64,000 nucleotides of DNA from Kalaharituber pfeilii (Eukaryota; Ascomycota; Pezizomycetes; Pezizales; Pezizaceae): positions 124,001-188,000 of the forward strand of contig WHUZ01000076.1 in assembly GCA_015179045.1 (NCBI GenBank), in the 5' to 3' direction. Positions 44,169-55,439 of this stretch are shown here, piece by piece. Within the stretch, counting starts at the first letter, position 1, and every line of letters begins with the position of its first letter. A model generated the notes under the pieces. That model saw only the letters and a list, made by a program, of their open reading frames with translations. It did not search any database and was not told the DNA's origin. A program made the position numbers and the translations under genes.

Positions 44169-47100
44169 ATGATGAATTCCTTTATGTCAAGCTGCCCTTT
44201 ATGCCCTCTTCGCTACAGTTCCGCAGGAGCGTACACTAACCATCTCAGAAAATACCATCCAGAATATACTATTCTGGACAGTTCTCGGCGCTCCTTGAAA
44301 CGACCACAATCCGACCTTACACATCCGTTATCCGATAACCGGAAGTTAATTGCCAAACGTACCGGTGAGGAGTTAGAGCAACGTATTATGATGTATTTTA
44401 CGGATTTTCCGGTAGAGATTGGAGACGGTGAAAACTCTCACTCAACTGTTGAATCTCCTACAGCCTCTGTCTCCCAGTCTTCTACCTCACAGTCCACCTC
44501 CGAACAGTCTTCTACCTCACAGTCCACCTCCGAACAGTCTACTTCCGAACAGTCCACCTCCGAACAGTCTTCTACCTCACAGTCCACCTCCGCACAGTCT
44601 ACTTCCGAACAGTCCACCTCCGAACAGTCTTCTACCTCACAGTCCACCTCCGCACAGTCTACTTCCGAACAGTCCACCTCCGAACAGTCCACCTCCGAAC
44701 AGTCTACTTCCGAACAGTCTACTTCCGAACAGTCAACCTCCGAACAGTCCACCTCCGAACAGTCTACTTCTGAGCAGTGCACCTCCAAACAGTCCACTTT
44801 CAAAGAAGTTTTTCCTGTAGAGTCCAAGGCAGGAGAGCCCATAGGGGTGCATCTTTTTCAAAGGCAACGCAGTTCAACACACAACTTCTTTCAACCATTT
44901 GTCAGTCCTCTTGACTACAAGTTAGCACGTTTTCTCTACATCTCACATGTTCCCAAGCAACGAATTGATGAGTTCTTCCGAGAGAACCTTTTCCCAATTC
45001 CCCCTGTCAGTATTCCAACATCCAGTATCTCCTTCCAGTCAGCACATTCTCTCTACAATCAGATAGACAAAATGGATACAGAACCTCAATGGCATGAAGG
45101 GACTGTTGATTTTAGACTTGCTCTGGGCACAAAATTCTATTATCGACATATTATTGATTGCATCAAATATCTGCTGAGGCAGAAAATGTATGCAGATTTC
45201 CTGGTCTGGGCTCCTGTTAAGGAACAAAATGCTGCTGGTGAGCGAATTTACCATGAAATGCATACTGGAAATTGGTGGTGGGAAACACAAGTAAGTAGAT
45301 CTTGCATTACAGACTTTTCCGGCATTAATTGTATATGTAGGAGGAACTTCCGGTCGGAAGTACATTAGTTCCAATCCTTCTTGCGTCGGATGGAACATAC
45401 CTCACAAACTATTCTGGAGACAAGAAAATTTGGCCGGTATGATACTCCATTGAGACACAGGAGGAGGAATCACTACAAGTCATCCATGATATTCTAACCC
45501 ATATCCTCCACCCACTCACCGACATGAAATGTCAAAAGGGAATTGAAATGATATGTGCTGATGAACAGCTTCGTCTTTGTTTTCCTCGTTTATGTTGCTG
45601 GCTAGCAGATCATATGGAAAATGCAAAATTGCATGGCATCTATCAGACTGTCTGTATTTCATGTACTGTCCCTGCCAAAGCACTCGGAAATGGCGACAAA
45701 TATCCGGATCGTGACCATCAGAAATATGCGGACGCATACAAGAATTCCGACACTAAAGGTCTTCATTCCGACGGAGTAAAATTTGTTAATAACGCACTCT
45801 GGACACTGCCACTCGCACCTCCGGACCTAGTAAGAGGTGATTTGCTTCACAATATTTATTTGGGGATTCTTGAACATATGATGGGTTGGATACAGGAATT
45901 CCTTACCCACCACAATCGGCTTGTCGCATTTGACTTCATATGGAAAAGACTCCCTCCCTATCCATCATTCAACCCACCAGGTAAAGCATACCGGTCCATC
46001 ACACAGTGGACTGGCAAGGAACTCCGCAATGTCGGAAAGGTTATTTTGGCTTCGTTTGCAGCTGCATTACGTCGGACTTCCGACCAGGAAAGACCCACTA
46101 GTGGACAGATACAGGAATTCCACCAGGCAATACTTTGTATCCGGTATCTAACAGACTTTTGCTTAATGGCACAGTATAAGGTCCATACTAGCAGCACCAT
46201 AGGATATATGAACTACTACCTCCAGTGCTTCCATCGCTATAAAGATATCTTTCTCCGATACCGTGCACCCAAGGCTTCAAAAGATGAAGCAGCAATTGCA
46301 CACCGTCAGCTTACAGCAGAACACCGTCTCCAGGATATGGAAAAAGAGGAAACTGCGACAGTGCGCAACCGCAAAAAGAAAGAAAGCTTAGTTGAACGGC
46401 AGCATTTAGTAAAGGAAATTTTGGAACAAAAGTCTCATTTTAATTTTCCGAAAATTCACCTTATCTCACATTTTAGTGATCAGATATCCAAGTATGGATC
46501 CTTGCCTCAATACTCTACCGAGATTTGCGAGTCCCTGCACAAACAGTTGAAACAAGCATACCGTCGCAGCAATAAGGTTGATGCCATGCCGCAAATTCTC
46601 CAAACGTACACTCGAAGTCACGCATTTGCAATGCGTGACAAAAATATTTCAGCTTGGTCAAAGGAGTTACCGGAGGTCAAAAATCAGATTTGCAATGTCA
46701 TAAAGCCGACGCAGCAAGTCCGGAACCTCCGCCAGCCTGTCTTAAAGGGCAAGAAAAGCCCCGAGAGATTATATTCGCTTAAGCTTATTGCTACCACGTA
46801 TGCTTGTTCAGATCTTATTGAACTGGTACGGAAATACCTGCAACAAACATTGAGCTACTCTGAATCACAGGTGGAAGTATTAATTAACAGTGACTTATGC
46901 CGTGTATACAATACATTGCGTATTTCTATAGCTGATATACAAAGCTCAGATGGTTACATTTTGCATAATATTCGAGCTACAGGTCCATACAAATTTCGGA
47001 ATCGTGCAGTGAGATCTGATTGGGCATGGGTACGTGATCCAGGTTTAAAAAATTCAATTAATGGACGTCTTCCAGCAAAGGTAAAGCTATTTTTTGAACT

Positions 47101-47353
47101 TCCATTGGAGCCAAAAAAATTTCTTTCTTTAGCATATGTTTGTCCACTGGAATGCATCGGAAGTCGGATACCAAATGGACCTGAAGGGATGGTAAAGGTC
47201 GGATTGCCCCAAAACCCTATCCACAGAATTGTACCTGTTACTACTATTGAGGGAATGGCACACTTGGTAGTTTTGGAACCTGAAACTCGATGGTATGTAA
47301 ATAACCGCATCGATTATGTGACTTGGCAAGCTTTATATGATAGTCTTAGTTAG
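44169..47353 (+). CDS. Plavaka-type (CMC-like) transposase, inactivated
   Basis: Exon 1 is 44169-45290 (start MMNSFMSSCPLCPLRYSSAG). It has a C2H2 finger (CPLC..H..H), then a serine/threonine/glutamine repeat tract (44460-44800). IYHEMHTGNWWWETQ is the Plavaka signature before the catalytic core. A 50-bp intron (GTAAGT..TGTAG, 45291-45340) precedes exon 2, which gives VGSTLVPILLASDGTYLTNY and SGDKKIWPV, then TGA at 45440. The same frame continues to 47353 with IEMICADEQ (first D), DLLHNIYLGILEHMM (second D) and YSTEICESLHKQLKQAYRR (E). The segment normally between IWPV and the first D is much shortened, so I infer an internal deletion plus stop. The element is non-autonomous now. Confidence 0.8.
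44460..44800 (+). repeat. 15/30-bp coding minisatellite (STSEQ repeat)
   Basis: About 22 tandem 15-bp units (CAGTCTACTTCCGAA and variants) encode (STSEQ)n within the transposase. Higher-order 30- and 75-bp periods are visible. All units keep frame. Confidence 0.9.
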
Positions 47354-48027
47354 ATAATGTGGTAATTAGGAAGGAGACTCTGAGTACGGATTGGAGTACG
47401 AATGGGAGGAGTACAGACGGGACTATGGATAGGAGGAGTACAGAGTACAGATGAAAGGAGTATGGATGGATTTAGTTTATTTTCTTAATTTTCCTAAGTT
47501 AATAGTATACTTGTTCTTTGTTGTATATTTTCTCACTTGAGTTAATTCATATTCATTCTGCGGGTAATGAATCAAGTGACAAGACGAAAAAAAAAAAAAT
47601 TAAAACGGATTGCTCCAGTTCCACTAGAATTTAATCATATGGAACAGTCCATCTCAGGGAGAGCCGGACAACCATCTTCCCCTGTTCAACTTAACCCGCA
47701 ATTCTATCCCTCTCCCTGGCGCTTTTGGTTACCTCCATCGCTGGAGACCACAGCTTTCCACTTCAGCCAAGGCATAGGTCAGTTCGAACCTTGGCAAAAG
47801 TTAGAAACTGTTGAACCCATGGGCAGCAACACACATTTCGCAGCGCACCTTCGCAGCGCAATTTCGCATGCTAAATTAAAATGGGTCTTCAATTCATCTT
47901 TATGAAGTAACAGACTTTGCAAGTCGGATGCTAAATTTGCAAGGTCAAAAATGTTTTTGGGCGCCATGGCGGGCTCATGGCATACAGTTGTCGCCCAGAC
48001 TCAGTTTTACGCCAGCACTACAAAATG
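47354..48027. other. 3' flank of the transposase with degenerate GAGTAC repeats
   Basis: 47385-47470 has loosely repeated GGAGTACGGAT-like words. An open frame at 47567-47905 (plus, MNQVTRRKKKKLKRIAP, 112 codons) has no recognisable domain and may be chance or a vestige. The rest runs into the right TIR and its GCGCCATGG subterminal repeats. Confidence 0.4.
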
Positions 48028-49339
48028 ACGCCATTGAAGGCAGGGTTCACTTGATGCGCGCCATGGCGCTGCGAAGAGGCGGGATGCATCCAGGGTGCAT
48101 AGGGCGCTTGGGGGGTATTCAGCCCCCCGGGTGCTTCAGGGCGATTTTCCGTTTTTGCTGATGACTTCTGTTATGGTTTCATCTTGGTAGGGGAGGCATG
48201 TGCCTATTTCGCAGCTGTGTCTGCCTCGGTGTTCCCTTTGACTCCTATATGGGACTTGACCCACATCACTGCAACGTCCCAGTCACCTCGGTCTGTTCTC
48301 GCTTTCCAGGCGTCTCTAACCAGTTTTGCCGGTCCTTTGTGGGTGGGCTCTCCCTGGGCGATCTTTAGGAGCTTGGATATCGATACCTTAGAAACAGCTG
48401 AACATAGTGACAGCATCAGCTTGTCTTGTATCAGCTTAACTCGTGCATTGTATGCACACCTCAGCTCGTAATTTTCAACAGTCCATAAGGTGGTTTGTCG
48501 TTTCTTCGCGCTCTCCGCGGCATTCTGGGCTGTCGGCCTTCCCTATTTTGTGTCTCCATGCCCTGAGGCCTTTGCCCCCCAGGAGACCTGCCAGGGTGCC
48601 TATGTGTTAGGTTGAGTCTGTTTCTCTCTCCCGCCCTCCGTGCCTTCGTTTTTTGAATGATTCCAGGTTCCGTGATGAGTTATTCTTGGTATTGCATGTG
48701 GGTGGCGATCTTGGCTGCCCTGTCAGCTGCGCTGTTGCCGTTGATCCCCTGTGGCTTTTGACCCATAGGACCGCCGTGTCTCGATTGCCATTCATGTCAC
48801 GTTCTTCCCAGGCGTTCCTGAGAGCGTGTGTGGGTCCATCGGGTGTGGGGAGGCCCCAGGCAATCCTTTCCCTCCTGGTAATTACTGTGCGTGAGTCGGT
48901 GATTATGAGGAGGTCGGGTAGTCTCGTAACCAGACGCTGACTAAGCGGACTTTCATGCATGGGTGTTGCTCCGCTTAGGAGCGTCTGGGAGATCTTGACC
49001 CGGTTTTGTTAGTGACAAGTTTTGCTGGGCGGAAACCCTGCCGGCGGAAATGCAACCAGCTAGCGGAATGGCTTTCCGGTGTCCGATTCTAGCTTTCCGC
49101 CAACCAAACTACCTTTCTACTTAATTTTGAACATCATTACCAGCCTTCTACCACTCAGTTTTAATTGTATTTGGTGAGACATTGTGAATAGAAATTGTAC
49201 TTGCTGATAAATAATTTCTTTGAACCTAAGAGCCTGAGTGGTAGAATAGTAGCAGTAGTAGAGTATATAATCTCTATGGTCCTATGGAGAATAAGTAAAC
49301 TTTGCTATGTAGCTAAAGCTATAGCAGTTTAGCAGTGGC

Positions 49340-49760
49340 AGTTTATGGCAGTTCAGCGAGCAGTGCAGTTTAGCAGATTTTAGCAGTTAGGTAAATTATA
49401 ATGCCAGTGGACTATAGCTTTCCAGTGAACTACACTTATACCTTCTGATAGACTATGGCTTCAAGTTTTCAGTAGACTATGATAGTAGCAAACATGGCAG
49501 CTGTAATAGTAGCAGACTATGGCTTTCCGATGAACTACAACTTCTAATGGACTATGATGGTAGTGGATTATGGCTTTCTAATGAACTATGACTTCCAACG
49601 GACTATGATAGTAGTGGATTATAGCTTTCCAATGAACTACGACTTCCAATAGACTATGATAGTAGCGGATTATGTCTTTCCAACAAACTGCGACTCCCAG
49701 CAGCTATGACAGTAGTAGACTATAGCTTTCCAATAGACTATGGCTTTCCGACTAAGGTGC
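49340..49760. repeat. Degenerate tandem repeat (GACTATGGCTTTCC type)
   Basis: Words such as GGACTATGATAGTAGTGG, TTATGGCTTTCCAATGAAC and TACGACTTCCAATAGACT recur about every 55-60 bp with drift. Not coding. Confidence 0.6.
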
Positions 49761-49894
49761 GCAAATAGGTTGAGTAACCCATAACCCAACCCGCCTGACC
49801 CGCTCCAGCGGGCGGGTTCCACCTCTGTTGAGGACCCGTTGGGCGGGTTCGCCATTTGAGAACCCGCCCGCGGGGTTCCGTGAAACCCGCAAAA

Positions 49895-50075
49895 ACCCAC
49901 AATAAGTATAAGCAGCCATATATACGCGCTGGAATGGAAGTATCAGCAGCCATATATGCGCGCCGCAATAGCAGTATAAGCAGCCATATATGCGTGCCGG
50001 AATAGAAGTGTAAGCAGGCATATATACGCGCTGGAATGGAAGTATCAGTAGCCATATATGCGACCCCAGTTGTTG
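49895..50075. repeat. Imperfect tandem repeat (AGCAGCCATATATGCG)
   Basis: Five imperfect units of roughly 33-36 bp containing AGC(A)GCCATATA(T)(G/A)CG and GGAATGGAAGTATCAG. They end in the 5' flank of the next reading frame. Just upstream, 49780-49890 is rich in GGGCGGGTT/ACCCGCC palindromic words of a possible MITE. Confidence 0.55.
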
Positions 50076-51911
50076 CGATGGATGTCACTTACGACTAATC
50101 CCTGGGAGGCTGGGATTGACTATGTGGAAACCATAGGACCTATCATGCTATCGCTACTAAACGTTTCCGAAGTGTATACTACTCCTCCGAGAAAAACGCC
50201 CACATCTAAAGTACAACAAGAAGCTATGAAATCTGCACTACATCAATTTCACAAACATCTGTCCTCAGTATATAGTTTTGGTGCAAATTCTTTTAGTGAC
50301 GAATTTGTATTTCTGAGTGATGATGATATCAACCGTATATCAAGGTGTTGTACAGATGTGTTTGACCTTGCTTCTTTACAAAAAGTACTTATAGGAAAGT
50401 GGAAAATTCTTTATTCACCTTTAGGGATGCATATTAATGCTCTACTAACCCTACTCAAACATGTTCTAGCAAATATCACTGTGGCCGCAAAGCCTACCCG
50501 AGGACCGTGAGTAGGAGTCTTAGAGGTTGCGGAAACCTCAAAGCAGTTTCCGACACAGCTACCGGAAACTCCAAAGCCGTTCCCGCAGCTACCGGAAACT
50601 CCAAAGCAGTTCCCGCAGCTACCGGAAACTCCAAAGCAGTTTCCGACGCAGCTACCGGAAACTCCAAAGCAGTTTCCGACGCAGCTACCGGAAACTCCAA
50701 AGCAGTTTCCGACGCAGCTACCGGAAACTCCAAAGCAGTTTCCGACGCAGCTACCGGAAACTCCAAAGCAGTTTCCGACGCAGCTACCGGAAACTCCAAA
50801 GCAGTTTCCGACGCAGCTACCGGAAACTCCAAAGCAGTTTCCGACGCAGCTACCGGAAACTCCAAAGCAGTTTCCGACGCAGCTACCGGAAACTCCAAAG
50901 CAGTTTCCGACGCAGCTACCGGAAACTCCAAAGCAGTTTCCGACGCAGCTACCGGAAACTCCAAAGCAGTTTCCGACGCAGCTACCGGAAACTCCAAAGC
51001 AGTTTCCGACGTAGCTACCGGAAACTCCAAAGTAGTTTCCGACGCAGCTACCGGAAACTCCAAAGCAGTTCCCGCAGCTACCAGAAACCACAAAGCAGTT
51101 TCCAGTAGCAGTTTCCACAGCTACTGGAAACTCCAAAGCAGTTTCCGGTAGCAGTTTCCACAGCTACTGGAAACCACAAAGCAGTTTCCGGTAGCAGTTT
51201 CCACAGCTACTGGAAACCACAAAGCAGTTTCCGCAGCCACCGGAAACCTCAGTGCAGTTTCCGCAACTACCAACGCAGTCCGAAACCTCGAAGCAGTTCT
51301 CACAGTTCCTACAGTTTCTACAGTTTCTGCAATTTTCCCAACTACCGGAAATGCAATTGACATTTCCGCAACCACTGGAAATGCAATTGGCGTTTCCACA
51401 ACCACCGGAAATGCAATTGACGTTTCCGCAACCACCAGAAACGCAATTGATGTTTCCGCAACCACCGGAAACGCAATTAGTATTTCCACAACCACCAGAA
51501 ACGCAATTTGCATTTCCACAACCACCAGAAACGCAATTTGCATTTCTGCAACCACCGGAAACCTCAAAGCAGTTTCTACAACCACTGGAAACCTCAAAGC
51601 AGTTTCCGCAACCCCCAGAAATGCAATCCCCACTTCCGCAACCTCCGAAAACCCAAACGCAGCTTGAAGAACTCCAACAGAATAATACTCCAAATGAAAC
51701 ACAACCATCTGAATTCCCAATCACTATATTGGAAAACAATAAAACCCTAATTCCTGCCATAGCCCCCAATACTGGACCCAAAAAATTAAGGTGCCCCCGT
51801 GGGGGCACTCGGCTATTTGTACCTCCCAATTGTGATCATATACGCAATCCAGATGAGAAACTCCAGTTTATTGAGCAGGCTAGGTTGGCTCATAGTATCA
51901 GTGAGATATGA
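50058..51911 (+). pseudogene. Repeat-rich reading frame of unknown family
   Basis: The N-terminal 150 codons (MSLTTNPWEAGIDYVETIGP, TPTSKVQQEAMKSALHQFHK, ISRCCTDVFDLASLQK) are globular-looking and end in TGA at 50508. The same frame then continues through about 15 copies of an 11-residue unit (LPETPKQFPTQ) and degenerate FPQPPETQ units. The C-terminal segment is KLRCPRGGTRLFVPPNCDH, ending at 51911. At least two stops interrupt it. No domain recognised; it may be the element's own gene. Confidence 0.45.
50540..51650. repeat. 33-bp hairpin-forming tandem array
   Basis: From about 50540 to 51075 an almost perfect 33-bp unit (GCAGCTACCGGAAACTCC then AAAGCAGTTTCCGAC) repeats about 15 times. Each unit holds GGAAACT and AGTTTCC, able to pair as a stem. 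Degenerate relatives (GCAGTTTCC, CCACCGGAAACGCAA) continue to about 51650. Because 33 is a multiple of 3 and the unit lacks stops, several frames on both strands stay open. Confidence 0.92.
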
Positions 51912-52050
51912 CCTTTGCCAATGTCTGCTGGTATGAAGCCTTGAGAGGAGATAGCTATGGACTTTGTTGGAGAACTACCTGAATCCAAGAGCTTTAATGC
52001 TGTTTTAGTTGTCACAGACCGGTTCACCAAAAATGTAATACTATACACCC
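51905..52050 (+). pseudogene. Ty3/gypsy-like integrase fragment
   Basis: After one stop the frame reads EEIAMDFVGELPESKSFNAV then LVVTDRFTKNVILYTPEL and stop. MDF-x-GELP...VVTDRF-K is the start of the retroviral-type integrase core, with the first catalytic Asp. Only this scrap remains, with no RT or LTR adjoining. Confidence 0.7.
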
Positions 52051-52472
52051 CTGAGCTGTAATATCCAGTACCTTCCAGCGCTCACTGGAGCCTAGCCCCT
52101 CACGCCCGTAACAAGTTTACATAATATTGGTATAGTGTTTTGAAAATGTTCGGTGATATCTTTCATGTTGAATTTCTCTGTAATCTCAGGAGTTAATTTT
52201 GAGGGTAGGAGGCGTATCTTTGGTGAATTCAGTAGGGTTCTAATGTCCTTTTCGAGAATTAGACAGAACTAATTGAATAGAATCTCAGTCATTTAAGTAC
52301 TACAGTCCTAAAGTACATCAATATTTCCTTGCATTAATCGCTTTCCCACATATGACTTCTCCAGAATTTGTTCCACGATATGTATACCTCCACCGGCAAC
52401 TCACCTGACTACCTTGCATTTGATCTTAGGAACCGATGAATCTAATAGTACTTGAATAAATGATGTAAGAAT

Positions 52473-52689
52473 TGTTACAGAGGTGGTAAACGTAGAGAGT
52501 TACTATCCACCAGGCTAAAAAGACACTTAACTAGCGATACTCGCTAGTCCTCTGCGTAGCTCATTTAGTACTCATTTATGCAATTGCAGTGCCTTTCCAG
52601 CTATCAAATGTCGCTTGCGTATATGCGCAATTCATATGTACATGTATCCACCGACCACCTACCCTATGGTTGTGGTGAACCCGTAACAA
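52473..52689 (+). mobile_element. Solo LTR
   Basis: TGTTACAG...CCGTAACA, related to the copy at 4814 (both contain ACTAGCGATACTCGCTAGTC). Flanks AGAAT/AGAGT form a TSD with one mismatch. Confidence 0.72.
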
Positions 52690-53184
52690 GAGTAAAGCCT
52701 TTATTCTTTATGAATAAGAAAATATCATTCAACCGCTCTCCTTCTTCGACAGCTGTGACTGAGATATAGGGAAGTTCCATTGGAATTAACTTGTATGGAA
52801 AGTGCAGCACTTCAAGATTCTGATAGATTGATGTTTAGGTAAAGGCTAGTCCACGTCTGGTTACAAGAACTAGGTAAAGTCCTCACTGTCGTCACTATTG
52901 AATCGTGTTGTGTGATGTTAACTACATGTTAATAACAAGCTATCGGAATTGGCGTGGCGCGACCGGGCTAAGATCTCCCAGACGCTCCTAAGCGGACTAA
53001 GCTATCAGCAAACTCGGCATAGCACAACGATCCTGGCCTTTTCAGATACGGCATACTGATCATTTTACTCTACTCATCGAGACGAATCGATTGATTCAGG
53101 TCTCGACGTCGGGGAACGAAGCGTTCGCACGGGAGGCTGGGGGTCCCCAACTTTACAACCTTACAGCAAGGCAGCCAAGCAGCG

Positions 53185-54236
53185 ATGTGGGAGGCTCTTG
53201 GCGAATGGAATGTGGCGGTGGCTGATGAGGTCGTCATGCGGGACGGTCTCGGGGCAGTCATTCGGGTCGATGTGGCCAACTGGGAGCGAGAGGCACAGGC
53301 CGTCGCAGATGCGGAAAGGAAGACGATGGAAGACATTATTGGAGGGCTCAGTTTGATGACCCGCGCCGCTGGAACCAGTGCGGCCCTGGTGGACCTTATG
53401 GTTAGAGAAGGGCAACTTGTTGAGAATGCCCCACTATGGAATCTGCAAGACCTTCTGAAGACGATCTGGAGCAAGTCACCCATACAGCTTGGAGACGTGG
53501 GTATCGCCATCAGGAGATCCAGGACTGCAGCACATGCAGTGAGGCAGATCGTGGAGGCGCTAAATCAGGTTGGGAACGGGAACACGAACGGACCAGACTC
53601 CGGGGAGGAGGAGGAAGGGGGGGGACCCAGTGTCGAACCCCTTACCCTGGAGGAAGATATGAGTTTGGATGGGGACAAGGGGGCAGCAGCTGGGGACGCC
53701 AGTGGGGATGGGCACCGCCTCGGGCAAGGGGAGGAGTTCTGGGGTTTCGATAAGGGAAGCGAGATAGAGGGACATAATATTCCCGAAGCGCTATATTGGG
53801 CACACAGGGCATTACACCGAGTGATGCTCTACAATTTCAGGAGAGTCAAGGGGATGGCCCCAAAGCAGGGCAGTAAGGTCCTGGATACACTACAGGCGAC
53901 TACCGCGGGGTTGGCAGCTCTGATCAAATCACCCATTTACCCCGCCAGTAATATGGAGCAACTGGATATGGAGAAGGTAGAGGATGTGGAAGGCGGCGGC
54001 ACCTATGAAGACCTGATGGCAAAGGCGGCCTTGGGACGTGACCTCCGGAATATCAAGGGCATGGTAGAGGAACTCTATGTTGCACAGGGGTTAGCCTCTC
54101 AGAAGGTAGCAAACAGGCTACTGCAAAGGAAGAAGGAGGAGGAAGCACAGAAGAAAAGGCAGAAGGAACAGGCAGCAGTTAAAACCTGGGCGCAGGTGTT
54201 AAGAGGAGAAGAGCTCGCCGAGGCACGGGCGGAAGC

Positions 54237-54270
<34 letters not shown>

Positions 54271-55304
54271 ACGGAGGCACAGCGAGGAGAAGGACCCGCG
54301 AACCAGGCAGAAGCAGAAGCAGAGGGGGCGAGGGCGGCGGCCATTACCGATATTCCGACAGGGCCAAGGATTGGGGTAGGGAACAGGCACCGGCCCATGC
54401 CAGTCCAATGGCAACCGAAGGAGGCAGTAGGCAGGAATGATGTGGTCATTACAGTCAGACGGCAGCTGGATAACCTCCCGCCAGCCGAGTGGCAGAAGAA
54501 CAAGGCAGCGGCGGCTAAGAGGGTCAAGGACGAGCTCGCGAGAGTAGGCGGAGGCGCGCAATATGACGTTAGGGCAGTGGAGCAGTCTGCAGTTGACCCC
54601 AAGGAGAGATATATTCTGGTGCGCCTCCCAGAGGTGGTAGAGGATAAGGAGACAGCAGCGGAAGAGCTGGTGGCGAGACTTAAGCGTACAACTATCACCT
54701 GGACAGCGATCTTTGTGGAGAAACCGGTCTGGAGGCTCGTATTGCATAGGGTGGATAGGACAGGTGTTGAGAGTGATGCAGTTCTGGATGAGCGTCTGAG
54801 GAGCGCTTACCCTGATATCGCGTGGTCGCATAGGCCAGTACGTACCATGGGAAAGGGAAGAGGGCAGAGACCGGTGGTCCTTGAGTTCTCTAACGAGAGA
54901 GATGCAGCAGAGATGGCAGTGGGGGGAATAATTATTAATGATAGGATCTACAGGCCAGAGAGATACCGGAGTGAGCAGGGCCAGAGTGAGGCGCAAGACT
55001 GGAAGCGTTTTGCCAGGGAGCGCGCCGGCATATCTGAAGGATGCTCAAAATGTGGGAAGAACCACGCCATGGGATATATCTGCGGGGGATGAGGTTCAAG
55101 CCGGTGAGACCAGCCATGGGAAGCCAGCAGGTTCGAGAAAAGACCTTCTGCTATAAATGTCAGGGCCAGGGGCACATAGCAAGGAACTGTCCTCGGCAGG
55201 GACAGATGAGAACAAACCCCCGGATCCAGGGACGGCCTGGCCATCCACAGGCTGGGGGCTGCTTCCGGTGCGGGCGACCAGGGCATTATGTAGCGTACTG
55301 TTAG
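53185..55304 (+). CDS. LINE-C ORF1 (gag-like, zinc knuckles)
   Basis: The frame opens at 53185 (MWEALGEWNVAVADEVVMRD) and runs 635 codons: helical N-terminus, acidic linker, coiled coil rich in K/E/Q (about 300-350), an (AQ)n tract, and an RRM-like part (NDVVITVRRQLDNLPPAEWQ onward). A first Cys/His cluster CSKCGKNHAMGYIC is followed by TGA at 55090. The +1-overlapping frame carries CYKCQGQGHIARNC and CFRCGRPGHYVAYC (two CCHC knuckles), ending at 55304. Either a base was lost near 55088 or a frameshift joins them. It should bind LINE RNA. Confidence 0.8.
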
Positions 55305-55439
55305 GTCGACAATGAGGGTTTCACGCGCGTGGGACGCGGGGGGCGACCCATCAGGTTATGATGCCCGAAGCCGATAAATATCGGTTAGGGGGGGAGAGGG
55401 GGGAGAGGGGGGAGGGGTACCCGAGGTACCCCCTGGGGC

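Larger units (their letters stand above)
36028..48164. mobile_element. 12.1-kb Plavaka-type DNA transposon with accessory genes
   Basis: TIRs TCATCAGCAAAAACG(A/G)AAAA at both ends are followed by GCGCC/CATAGGGCGC-type subterminal repeats. The target, a LINE-A copy, is collinear when the element is removed (CCCATCTTCTGTTATGG). The TSD is CT, or CTTC counting the overlapping TIR base. Contents: a MULE (36822-40001), a minus-strand DUF6532-like pseudogene, a minus-strand unknown pseudogene, and a plus-strand Plavaka-type transposase. Without the MULE and micro-retroposons it is about 8.8 kb. Assignment rests on the transposase; I cannot verify the family's standard TIR. Confidence 0.75.
35489..48392 (-). 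mobile_element. Inner LINE-A copy, split by the Plavaka-type element
   Basis: 14-bp TSD AACAGCTGAACATA (35475-35488 and 48393-48406). Pieces 35489-36027 and 48165-48392 join collinearly, from tail and ORF2 C-terminus (CRWCEEEEETTEHVLTRC) into RNase H (MWVKSHIGVKGNTEADTAAK). A micro-retroposon sits at 35881. Confidence 0.88.
35241..48480. mobile_element. Solo LTR split by a LINE and its contents
   Basis: It starts TGTTGTAAAACGAG at 35241 and ends AATTTTCAACA at 48480, with exact 5-bp TSD GTCCA (35236-35240 and 48481-48485). Its own sequence is 35241-35488 plus 48407-48480, about 322 bp. TG..CA ends and the TSD indicate an LTR of a family different from TGTTACGG. No internal retroelement genes remain. 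Confidence 0.78.

Noticed and set aside
44438..44842. Minus-strand and alternative-frame ORFs over the STSEQ tract
   Set aside because: They are shadows of the 15-bp repeat; zinc-finger and catalytic motifs lie only in the plus-strand frame starting at 44169.
45441..45464. A 24-bp intron restoring the Plavaka-type frame
   Set aside because: It has GT..AG ends, but 24 bp is too short for spliceosomal splicing, and adjacent conserved sequence is also missing. A deletion plus stop is simpler.
50540..51075. CRISPR-like array
   Set aside because: The 33-bp units are directly tandem with no unique spacers and lie in fungal transposon DNA.
50411..51151. Overlapping long open frames on both strands across the 33-bp array
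   Set aside because: A stop-free 33-bp unit keeps several frames open automatically. Only the frame continuous with the upstream ORF (LPETPKQFPTQ) has independent support.
52040..52140. A further solo LTR ending CCCGTAACA after the integrase fragment
   Set aside because: Only the last few bases match the LTR family and no 5-bp TSD is present.
54099..54996. Minus-strand ORFs opposite LINE-C ORF1, and 56405-57205 and 58276-59208 opposite ORF2
   Set aside because: These are GC-rich antisense shadows; the plus strand carries the gag, APE, RT and RNase H motifs.
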